Below are positions 1-11,900 of a stretch of 64,000 nucleotides of DNA, piece by piece. The position numbers were made by a program, and so were the translations under genes. How positions within the stretch are numbered: the first letter of the stretch is position 1; the number at the start of each line of letters is the position of its first letter. The stretch comes from Antedon mediterranea (Eukaryota > Echinodermata > Crinoidea > Comatulida > Antedonidae). The notes under the pieces were generated by a model that had not been told where the DNA came from, did not search any database, and saw only the letters and a program-made list of their open reading frames with translations. The stretch is taken from contig NC_092677.1 of the NCBI RefSeq assembly GCF_964355755.1, positions 12,234,601 through 12,298,600 of the forward strand. The letters are read 5' to 3'.

Positions 1-246
1 ATTTTCAATAAAGTTTTGATAAAGTCATGATAAAAAAAAAAGGAGAATATTCCAATGCAACACGTTCCGAAAGTAATCCGATTGGTTAATAGCTAGTCTA
101 TAGTTACGACAATGCTCTGTTAGCAGCATACAATGTCATGCATATATATAGGAGTTTATTGCTTAAAGGAACATGATAATTTGATGTACATGCGCTGGTA
201 TGAATATCTAATCTATAGTTATCTACAATATTTGTATGTGATACAT

Positions 247-403
247 CAGTCAATTCTCTCAATATCGGACACCCTTTGGCTTGCCTAATACTGTATGTTC
301 AGTTTTATGGAAAGTCTGGTATTCTGAATGTGTTTTTAATAGTAAGAAAAAATTTCAAATCTTTTAAACTTCAAGAAAGGTGTGGTTTTAGGAGATTTGA
401 CTG
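247..403. mobile_element. pogo/Tigger-like MITE, degraded
   Basis: Left end CAGTCAATTCTCTCAATATC and right end GGAGATTTGACTGTA, related to the complete copy at 30413-30602. A second partial copy follows at about 560-632 (GGAGTTGACTGTA end). Confidence 0.5.
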
Positions 404-675
404 TATTCAAAAAACAAATCCTGTATTGAATACAGTTTTATTATTAAAATTATTGTTAAAATTCATTTAAAAATTGTTGGTGGTCTGGAGGAAATATTTT
501 ATTTTCTATATGAGAATTGCCAAATCTTAAACAAATTTGTGTTTTCAAAGATGAACTTAATAACCCTCTCAACATCTTAATTGTTTCGGTTTTCAGAGAG
601 TCTGGTATTGAGGGAGTTGACTGTATACATATCAAACAAATATTGCATGGGGTTTTAAGATTATACATGGTTCAA

Positions 676-828
676 ACTTCTGTCTACACTATCAAACTAG
701 TTTGACAAAAAAAGTGCGATGTGCCCAAATATGGTAGTGGCATGGCCAAATATGGTATTCATATGGCATCTTCATGTCCATATATGGGCATCACATTCTT
801 GTCACATAAAGTTTGATAGTTCGCAGTC
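676..828. mobile_element. MITE-1 copy
   Basis: Inverted ends TCTGTCTACACTATCAAAC and GTTTGATAG, with the internal motif CCAAATATGGTAGTG and CCATATATGGGCA shared by all copies. Confidence 0.75.
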
Positions 829-1666
829 AATATGCCTTGACTTCATATTGAGATATGGTATAGCCTCTAGATCACCCTGGGCTGTGTGTCTATGATTGGT
901 TAGGTCAGGGAAGAGTGAAATTAATGTCAATAGAGAGCTTTCGATTTGCGACAAACTAGGAATAAGCTGGGTTATGTCGATCGCTGTCGTAAGTAATCAC
1001 CTGGACCTAGAAACCACCAATACTTTGTCGAGGTGGGGAGCATACATATATCCCCATATGAGCATGATAAATTAACAACATGACCTAATTAGGCCAAATC
1101 AAAAGCTCTCTATTGTGATGAAATTGATGTAAACAATTATATCAGATGATAAAAAAAACGACAACGAGATAAACTCCACTTGTTAATTTATTAAAAATAT
1201 TTCATCCAAATATTAGTACTGTTAGCTGAAATGAGAAATGATTAAAAATGAAATGATGGTGATAACATATTAACAATAAAAGTGATTAACTGTGGAAAAA
1301 ACAAAATTAGTTAAAATAACATAAATTAGCATTATTAATAAAAAAAAAATGTAAAAATAACTTTCTTCGTAGTTGATATAACATACCATATAAGTGTCTG
1401 TCCATTGGATAAGAGAAAATGTTATGCATATATAACAATATATTATACCACGAAAACTTCAAATTATTACCCTTAACAAGAATAATACAACATCATTTAT
1501 CAAAGAATAAGAAGACACAAAACACAGCATATATATTATGTAGGGGGTGACCGAAAATTGGAAAACATTTAAACAAGTACATGTAACATAATAAACACTT
1601 ACTTAAAGTATTGCATAATCATTATATGGAATAAAACACATAAAATTAACATATTAAAGCTCTGTC

Positions 1667-1797
1667 TACACTATCAAAAAATGTGACAACCAAAATGTGA
1701 TGTGCCCATATATGTACACGATGATGTCATATCCACACTACCATATTTGGGCACTCACACATTTTTGTTAAAACAGTTTGATAGCCTAGACTAGGCT
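1667..1797. mobile_element. MITE-1 copy
   Basis: AGCTCTGTCTACACTATC at the left, GTTTGATAGCCTAGACTAG at the right. Confidence 0.75.
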
Positions 1798-1933
1798 GAA
1801 AGTGTATTATAGATAAAATAGTGATCTTTGCATGGTAAATATTATAAGTTTAGAGAATGAATGAATTTGATACTGAAAGCACCCAATGTACTGTATGGCA
1901 TTAATGTCCAATATCATATGCAAATTCTGTAGT

Positions 1934-2003
1934 ACAGTGTCACATATGTATCACATGTGGCATATGATACAGACATCACATGATACATATGTGACACTGT
2001 AAT
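1934..2003. repeat. Strong hairpin
   Basis: ACAGTGTCACATATGTATCA and its inverse GATACATATGTGACACTGT lie about 26 bp apart. No known function; probably a small foldback repeat. Confidence 0.7.
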
Positions 2004-2534
2004 ACACAATTTGTCTGATACTGGACACATTATAGATATATAGACATTTTTTTCATCATCCTCCTTGTAATTTGAAAATTAAGATAAATGTTCAATTGCA
2101 ATTATGAGACAGTTTTGTATCTTATAGAGTAAAAACAAAGCTGATGTTAAGTACAGTATGACATGACCTTGTTGCTATGCAACTAAGATTTTCGTCAATT
2201 CATAGCTAGCTTTGTATTGGTTTTGCAACTGTAACTGTAGTTAATAATTTCAATTATAATACTTCTGTATCGATATATCAGAGAACTGACACGCGAGTTT
2301 TGTGCATGTTTTGTGTTACTATCAGTTAAATTTGTTATTTAACTAGGCAAGGCAAAGGTATCGAAATCAATATACATCTGGATATGGCTTCAGAATGCAT
2401 TGACCATGTACGAAGGTATTAACTGCAATCTTGAGTCGTATGGCAACAAAGCATGTGATGCGGTACCATGACATCAGAGTATAATACTCTATGTATACAA
2501 TTGAAATCTCATATTCGAACAGTTCATTGATATT

Positions 2535-2698
2535 AGGCTCTTACTACACTATCAAACAAGTTTAACAAAAAACGTGTGATGTGCCCAAATATGGTAGTGA
2601 TATGCCCAAATATGGAAGCGATATGACATCATCATGTCCATATATGGGCACATCACATTTTGTTGTCACATAAAGTTTGATAGTCTAGACAGGGCTTT
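2535..2698. mobile_element. MITE-1 copy next to the kringle exon donor
   Basis: CTTACTACACTATCAAAC at the left and AGTTTGATAGTCTAGACAGG at the right, ending about 10 bp from the exon 33 donor. Confidence 0.78.
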
Positions 2699-2706
2699 AT
2701 ACATAC

Positions 2707-2967
2707 CATCCTCAACGCTAGGACACAGTTCACTTGCAGTTCCAATATCACAGTACTCCCAAACCCCTGAATCTGTAGCTGTATAACACCATACTGTATA
2801 ATCTGATTCAGGGTTACGACAAAAGTTGTGGTCTCCCAGACCTGCATCTGGAGAATTTTCTGGAGTGAATAAATGTATACTGGATCCCCATCTGTGACAC
2901 ATTGAACCATACATCGTAGTGCTTCTTGAGCCTCGGTAATCCTCACCTTTTTCCATTTCGTAACATT
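2707..2967 (-). CDS. Exon 33: kringle domain (last exon in view)
   Basis: Phase 1-1 exon with kringle landmarks in order: ECYEMEKGEDYRGS (the C-x-x-G-x-x-Y-R-G start), SMCHRWGSSIHLFTPEN, LGDHNFCRNPE (the N-x-C-R-N-P motif), TVWCYT and WEYCDI, ASELC. Kringles bind proteins or lysine side chains. The donor GTATGT lies only about 10 nt from the end of a MITE. No stop codon; the gene continues to the left. Confidence 0.9.
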
Positions 2968-5900
2968 CTGAAATTCAATTAATTTTGTTGTGATGAAGTA
3001 AAGAAGTTTTAGTTTCTAGCTAAATAATCAGTGTGGATCTCTCACTCAACCATGACTGTAAATTTCTGAGCTTATTTAAACCAAAGAACTTATAACACAA
3101 GAATCTCCTGTTCGTCCGAAGCGCGTAACAATTTCGAAAGGCATTGTGGGATAGAATAGAGCTATGGGTGGCGCCATTGTGAGCCATGGAGTAGGGCGCC
3201 CGCATCAAATTAGAAAGTCAAAATCATAGAGGGGATCTGCAAATACTCTAGGGGGGGGGGGGGGTAGAGTAATTGACTTCCTAGTTTGGAGGGGGCGCTT
3301 CTCCATGCTGTGAAATGGCGTCGCCCAGTTTGACCTTTTAACCCTGTACTTCCGATACTGTGTTTTGAATGCAAATTGAAGAACAGGAGATTCTTGTGTT
3401 ATAAGTTCTTTGATTTAAACTTAAATTCAATTAATTACCATTTTATCTTTATATTATTCTACACTAAAAAATGTTTTATCTTTTTCAATTTTTGGATTGG
3501 ATTTGGAGACAATTTACATAATAAAATATTATTTATCCTATTCTAAAATATTTCTAAACAATTCGTGTCACATATTATTCAGTATAATATAATAAAAATG
3601 TTACCACAATATGAAGAATTTGACTTTTCCAAGTTCATTGACTCTGCTGTAAAAATATAATATCAATAACACTATAATTTATATTAATTTTGAAAATTGT
3701 TTAATTTTAAAAACTGTCATTGTATTTGATTAAATTAATTACTTCGTTTCAGCACTTTATTTTTACCTATTTTTAAGTAAAAATTTGTATATAAAAAATC
3801 CTGAATATGCCACTTTTCAAAAAGCATAAGGTATTTATTTAACAGACTGTGATCTGAATATACTAAAGCCTTGTCTACACTATTAAACTTTGACAAAAAA
3901 AGTGATGTACCCATATATGGACATAATGATGTCATATCACTACTATATTTGGGAACATCACACTTTTTTTGTCAAGCTAGTTTGGTAGTGTAGACAGAGC
4001 TTTAGTCAGTTGTGTTAGCAATTCTATATTAAAAATAATGGGCTTGGAATATCTTCTTAAAAAACTTACCTTCCGTTTCACATCTATCCCCTTCAAACCC
4101 ACTACTACACAAACAGAAAAACTCGGCACCTCTTGGGCTACACACGCCAGAATTCTGACAGGGATCTGAGTCACATGGATTTACAGTCTCAGAAACTGAA
4201 TCTGAAACACAAATAATGCCCTTATAATATTTGTTTTCTAAAATATATTATATGTCAACAAGCTATTCTAATATATATGTGGTATATATATTAGTTTTTA
4301 GCAGTCAGAGCCTTGGGCTATGTTCAAACCCAAAGAATATTAACGTACAACGCTAATACAAAAGTCAAATTATAAATTGCAGAAAAAAAAATGTTGCTTT
4401 CAACCATGGAACGTACACTTATCGTTACAATGGAAGTGCGTCTTTCAGGACGTTTCTTGTTGCATATTCATCAGCTCTTACCCACTTTTCTTTCATTATT
4501 TCCACTGTACTCTCATATATAAACTTCCCAAACGCTGTAAATCCATATCATTATTATAATGGATACAGGATCTGTCATGTATTTATAAACATTGTCTGTC
4601 TGACACAAAGGTCAAGAGAATCCTTTAATAGAAGTCATACCATCACTTACGGTCTTTAACAACTTTAGGTTGCTCAGTTTTTTAAGCTTAACATTTCTAC
4701 TGCTCTCATATAGCCCTTAAATTTAGGGCGAAATGGAAACATACTTTTTTTACAGTATAGTACAAATTACTGTTTCTGTGGTTTTTATTCTGGTTCTTTG
4801 TTATAACAAAGTAAACAGCCCTCATGATGGGTGTCAGAAGGCATGATCCTATTTTACTGTATATATAGTGAGCAACATACAATAAACCATCTTTTGTACT
4901 ACACGTTGTGTGTGATAATAACGGTTACATATACCATAAATCCTCGGGAATCCCACTTCTGGTTTAATCCCAACCCCTACTTTATGTCTGATTTCACAAA
5001 CATGCATATCCCTAAGTAGTAGTAGTCCCAGTATTGACTTTTAATCTGTAGGCCTTTTTCTAGCCAGTTCTGATGAGTTTACAAGAAATGCTTACACCAA
5101 TAAATTTTTTTTGGAATCAGGCTTTTCCTGTAATCGGCTCAATTTCATGTTCTATGGGGGTGGAATTATACTAGAGGATATACGGTATTTACCTTCACAA
5201 CCATATATTTCCATCCTCAAAGTAATCGAGTCATGATATGTTAGTGGCTGAATACAAATGTATTGAGCATCCACTGGCGTAGGAAACATATTTTGGATGA
5301 CAGTGTCTGAATCAGAATTTCCGGTAAAAATCTGAAAACAATATTATAAAATTATAAATTAAAAATATTGTAATATACAGTACTATTTATTTCTATTCTG
5401 TTCTGCAGGTCTTTCATCAAGGCCACGACAACATAATTTCACAATGAATAACTTCATTTAAATACCGGTGCGAGTGAGTGTAAATAAAAGCACCATGCAA
5501 TATAGCTTCACACTGATGGGAAATACTTCCCGAAACATGTTACTAATGTTACAAAACTCTTTAATCGAGTTGTTTTGTTTATTAAAATAATAAATGTAAA
5601 AAACTTACTATAGCAGCACCATTATCATTAACTTGGTCAAAATTGGTTCCATCATTACTGTACTGAACATGGTAGGTTTCGATCCATGCAGGATAATAAC
5701 CATCCCAATCATAGCCTTGAGTAGCCACACCAGACACTGTCGTAGGAACTTCAAGATCAATTTGAATCCACTGGTTGTTGTCATTATGTTTTGCTGACCA
5801 GCAGCTATTCCTGTTCAATCTACCTTTATAACCATGATAATTACTAAATTTACTTGAAGCAGATATCTGGCCATCAGTAATTCTACGGTCTTCTACTCCA

Positions 5901-8900
5901 AGGGGATTTGTACACAAACCTGTATATAAAAGGACAACAAACATAACATATATTTAGACCATCAAAATGAAGACAGGAGCATTCATATAATAGTAATAGT
6001 GTTTCTTAAGCACATGGCTGTCAAAATGAAGACAGGGGCATTCATATAATAGTAATAGGGTTTCTTAAGCACATGGCTGTGTTATGGATTATGATTAGGA
6101 TTGGGATTCGTGTTGGGATTAGTGTTTGGACTAGTGTTGGGATTATGGTTGGGATTGAAATTATGATTAGGGTTGGGGCTAGTACTGTATTAGGATTAGC
6201 ATTAGGATTAGTGTTAAGTGTCTTTACATTAGCATGCTTTTGTCTTCTTTTGATGGTTCAAATATAGCTCAACATAGGAAAACATTAAATACGGATACCT
6301 AAAAACATAACTAATGTACAGAACATGGTTAATATATCCTGAAACTGCAGATATCAAATTGATCTTTGAAATGAATTTTTTGTTAATCTAATCTTAATAA
6401 TAAAGCCTAAAGCATTTGCATAATTTATTTATTCAGGTTTATATAGTAAAAACATGCAGCCTGAATGCTGAAATTTTTTATTTTTCCAAAAATATATATG
6501 GAACTACAAATGTTTAAAAATTTCAAAATTTAAAAAAACTATTATACTATATAAAATAAGGTCGATCAAATATTTTACAATTTTATAAAAAAATACAATT
6601 TGAAAAAGACAGTTAAAAGTTAAAGTTGAGTTAAAAATTTATTAATCTATATATAAATTTACGTAAGGGCAAACTTCGGTAAATCGCGCCTTACTTCTAG
6701 AATTTTTACTCGATGGTATATAAAGTTGGTTCGTACTTTCGGTACTGATTTTAACCACCTGATGTAACCCTGTTTACTAATTAAATTAAGTTAGATAATT
6801 AGTTATTGACGATTAAAACGAATTTAGGTTCAACGATTTGCCCCAAATAGGGGTGTTTTCCGATCGTGGTATACACTGTCTAATGGATGTCCATCTTGAA
6901 AAATACCCGCCACAAAAATTTGAGGAGGCTTCGCATTTTCCTATTTCCTCCTACGATAATTGTTTTTAATAGCTGAAAACTGGTTGAACAGCTAGAGTAC
7001 AGCATCATAATGTTAAAGACAGGCCGATTTTCTTTAAAAAATACTATTTTGATAGATTTAATATACGACTATACAAATGTATTGATTTGCGATGAATGGA
7101 ACATCCCAAACTCTCAGTCTGCCAGAGGTTTGTTTAACACAAGTAGGTAAATTTATGAGCTCTTGGTTTAACACATACGGTAGGTAAATATATGGGCCCT
7201 TTGAGAATAAACTTGCAATACTTTGACAATACTGTAAATACCTATTAACTATTTTTGGTCCTCATTTGAATCGAACAATTCTTACTGTGAATGTTCGTAC
7301 TGTTAGATGTAATATAAAAATATATACAAATAAACTTTATTACTGAGATTGTGGTTAGGCTTCACTGTTAGATATATAAAAACATTATTATATACAAATA
7401 AACTTTATACTGACAGTTCCCTCTCAACGTTTGTATTAATTATTAATTAATAATTATCAATAATATAAACGTTGTAGTGGTGTATCGTGACATGTACTTT
7501 AATATTTCAATCGATTATGACAGTGACAGTTTTAACAAAGTATTCGCAAATGTTTTACTGTATTTAGAGGTATATTATTTATAGGCCTATAAAACATGAA
7601 CAAAATATTTCGTTACTGAGTGGATAAAGAATATATTTAAAAATTATTCCTCTTTGTACCTATCCGCTTTCCCATCCTTCAAACCTAATGTTACATACAA
7701 AACGCAAATTGGGTTTCTTTAAATGAGTCCAAATCAAAAATTTGGACTCATTTTGTGATAAGTTTCTCCTTCGGAAGTAATTCCCAGGGTGCTAATTTTA
7801 GTTGACGACATAAATCATTGTGTCTATTTATTCGTTTCTGTAAACGACAATGTATTATATAATAGTACATTTGAAATCACCAGTTTTGTTACTCTGAAAT
7901 TACTGTGTATTCGAGAACCATCTGTGGGCACGACCTAGATGGTACGCGAGCGAAGCGAGCGTACCATCTAGTATATAAAATTGAGATACAAATGCATATA
8001 TTTAAAACCATCTTCAGCGTGTGATAAACAAATAAAGACAGAGCCTTTGCTGCCAAAAAATACCCATATTACAGTTTTGTATACTTACTTGTCGACTCGC
8101 ATATACCGCCTGTGAATCCAGCTACACAAGAGCAGGTAAAACCCCCATCTATAGGGTTACATACCCCTGAATTCTGACATGGGTAAGAAACACAATGATC
8201 CACTAAAAAAATAGATAGAAATGTAAATTTTTATATATTGATGATTTTAAGGCGTTAATGGACACAAGGTGGGAGACGGGAATGTTCTGGGTTGGATATC
8301 GTAGTAAATATATACTTTGTTCACATTATAGCTAGTTAGCCTCACCATTCTCCTGACAAACCAGTGGTGTTTGTACATAGGGAGCTGAGGAAAAAAGTAT
8401 ATTGTATGTATATATTAATTGGTATTGACATTATACTTGCTTTGTATAATTCTGTATACTGCCGGAAAACAGAAACGCAGATGCCCAAGGCCCCTGGTTT
8501 AGGAATCCTATTTTAGTGCCTGTTCCTCTGAGCACTGCTCAGAGGTCCTGAGCTCCAGGACGCTGGGTTTAGCCAGTGAGCTGTTACACCTGAAAACAGC
8601 ATGGCTGAGTTCCAGGATAGAGGCTAGGCAAACCTACAGTATATTCCCCTCTTAAGTGCCTAAACATGGTTTCCTGCTTGGTCTAAAAAAAATTGAAAGC
8701 CAAAATTACAACTGTCATCTTACCTGGTGTTGCACATCTTTGACCTTCAAATGCACTGGTACATTTGCAGAGAAAATCATCTTCTATCAACGTACACACA
8801 CCAGAATTGTAACATGGGTTAGGCATACACTTGGCTATTGCAAAAGAAAATATACAAATATAAATAATGCCATATTTTTATACAAGAGCATATAGATACA

Positions 8901-11900
8901 GTCAAAGGCAGTCAATCTACTGCGGAGTCTGGTCACAGACTAGTGATAAAATTCAGCGGAGCGACTTCATTATTCTGTGGAAAATATCTATATTATAAAG
9001 GTCTGTCTACACTATCAAATTTTATGTGACAAAAAATGAGATGTGGCCATATATGGACATGATGATGTCATATTACTACCATATTTGGGCATATCAATAC
9101 CATATTTGGGCAGTTGTTTTGTTAAGCTAGTTTGATAGTGTAGACAGAGCTTTAGTCAGTTGTGTTAGCAATTCTATATTAAAAATAATGGGCTTGGAAT
9201 TTGTACATTTGTTTGGTATATAAATTATTTCTACTGCACACAGCCTCCTGGGAAGGTTTGAAAATACATTTCAAAAATCATCCGCCATCTTGGATCCAGT
9301 ATGGCAACCAAGGTGTCTAAATTCCCAACTTTTTCCCTATTACTGTAGGCTGTGTTTCGTTCATTCGTTATACAAATTTGTGCTAATGCGCACATACAAT
9401 ACAAATATGGGGTATGAGAATGACCGGAAATGTTTTTAAGTAGCCCTGATGAAGTAATTGCTCTGGTGTGGGTATATATTTGCTAGTACTATATGAGGTA
9501 CCGTAGTCTTATGCTCTGTCTACACTATCAAACTTTATGTGCCCAAATATGGTAGTAATATGCTTAAATATGGTAGTGATATGACATCATCATGTTCATA
9601 TATGGGCACATCACATTTTTTTTGATAGTGTAGACATGAGAGCTATAGGATATTGTTCACTATTTGTTGGTCTTCAAATCATGCACATTTCTGAATGACA
9701 TAAGATGAACAATTTTAACAAGTTAAATTATTTCCTATGTAGTTTCAGTGTGAGAAACATAGTGCAATTTGACATATCAAGGTGTTGCTCTGGTGTGAGT
9801 GGGCCTGCAAAAGAAACAAAACCACAGTTGGATTGCAGAACAAACTGAAAATTACATACTTTTACAACCAAGAACTTCAAATCTTAAACAAATATGACTA
9901 TGCCAAGCGATGGGATGAATACGAATAAATTGAGTTTTGACAGAAGCAGGAAACATACTGGTCACATGAGTACGTTTATCTTCATTGCCAGGAAATATCT
10001 AAAAAAAATAAAATTACTTGAATAATTTAGAAATAAAAACGACATAAACAAGAATAAAAAATCTCAAGATTAACATAGAATATTAATTAAAAAACTTTCA
10101 AATTTTTTTTACTTCTTTTAAAAAATCAACTGACACAGATAAAAACCTCCATTCAAAAGTTGTACCTGTCAAAACTTAAACAACAAAATCTGATTTTGCA
10201 GTAAAGGCTTTTTCTGTGAGTGCCACATATAAAGCTGTCAACTATTCTAACCTCAGCTCTGAGTAAGGTGCGGCTGTTGCAATCCAATCCACACACATTC
10301 ATTTTCGTAGAAAATTATTTTATGGTGCCTAGAAAAATATCTTTCTTATACTCAAGCCATCCAGATGCATTCAACTCTCCGAATACCGGGAATACTGGCC
10401 AAATATGTCTGGTTTTCCCAAAAATCTAGTATTTGGAATATGTTTTTAATGGTAAAAAGGTTTTGGGAGATTCCTGGTTTTCAGAGAGTTCGGTATTGGG
10501 AGAGTCGCCTGTATTGAAGTTCATACTGTAATAAATTACCATTCCTTAACCTATGCAGTAACATAGTATCTATATGAACATTCTAGAATAAGGGTATGTT
10601 TAGAATTAAGAAATAATGTATAATTAATGAAAGAACAATCAGGAACATTCCACAAGTACACTATTAATAGAAACTGTAATCCAATAGAATAAGAAGTGTA
10701 AGGAATGATCTAGAAGGTTATGACGATAATGTATATAAGGAATGTAAAACTATTGTAGAGTTGTTGGAATTTGGATAGTAAAGTTTTTGTGAAGTTGTTT
10801 AAAGTGTATAGTGGATTGATGAAAGTTGAAGTTTGATTGAAATTAATGCTTTGTTTTGAGTTATTTCTACAACTTTGTGGATTTTTTGTGTATACTTTTA
10901 TGTTACAAGGGAGTTTCTAGAGTATTTTCAACCGCTCAGAAACATACGTAATAGGAGTTCGTGACCATACTTGAATGTATATTTTAATATTCATTACTTG
11001 AACTTACTATAACTTCACAAGTGTTGTCGATAATTGTGTTGAAGTTGATGCCATCAAGACTGTGAAGGACTTCATATGATGTCACCCACTGATTGAATTC
11101 ACTACGTCCTTGTAGAATCACCCCAGTTACTTCTACTATAGCTCCAAAGTCAACCTGTATCCATTGGTTTAAGTCATTTGTAAGTGAAGCCCAGGATCCA
11201 AATTGAGAGTTGGTAACTTCTGTGTTTAATCGACCTCGATCAGGCCCAGCCCGATGCATGTCATTATTATAAGCACTTGAAGCTGAGAGTTGATCTGTAA
11301 AAACTGTTCCATCTTCTAATCCAAGAGGTACTGAGGTGCATTTTTCATTTTCTAAAAAGTAAACAATTAACAAACAGTTATAATGTGTTTCTTTCAACAT
11401 TGGGCCTGGATGGGAGGCCATCTAGGAATAGCCGCGGGTGCTGTATATACCAGAGATTGATGGTGTAATGATAATATCAGACTAGCATCTGTACCATACT
11501 AATTTACTCTCATTGCCTCGTCCTTCGGATGGGATGTAAAGCTGTTGGTCCTGTGTACTTAATAGTGCACGTTAAAGAACTTGCACTTCTGGCTGCCGTG
11601 GGTCCGTGGAAGGCCTAATCCAAATTTCCTCAGTTTCCAGTTAAGCTTGAGGACCAAGAATATTACATGTAACATTTAACATTATTCAAAACTGGTGGTG
11701 GAACAGGTTTTTACTACTGTATTTTGCGAAATATTGTGAAAAAAAAAAGAAAAAGGATTTGAACCACAAACCAGCTTCTGGAGAAAGTGGTCCGTAGATT
11801 GTTTCAGATGGGCTGAACCTCTTTCCAGCACTGACTGCAAATACAGGTGAAAGATTTGGATCCACAGTTGTGATCCTTATGGTTGTGTCAGTAGTCTGTG

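Larger units (their letters stand above)
1..2706. other. Non-coding stretch left of the kringle exon
   Basis: I find no further exon of the modular gene here. The stretch holds pogo-like fragments (about 247-403 and 560-632), three MITE-1 copies (676-828, 1667-1797, 2535-2698) and a strong hairpin at about 1934-2003. Most of the rest is AT-rich DNA without signal. It is presumably intron of the modular gene. Confidence 0.6.

Noticed and set aside
4377-5019. Small plus-strand frames in introns of the modular gene
   Set aside because: No coding motif, no start context; expected by chance in AT-rich DNA.
6073-6220. True interstitial telomere
   Set aside because: Units are too degenerate and too few to claim a telomere fusion or seed.
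6073-6267. 64-codon hydrophobic frame
   Set aside because: Made of degenerate TTAGGR-like repeats; no domain or splice context.
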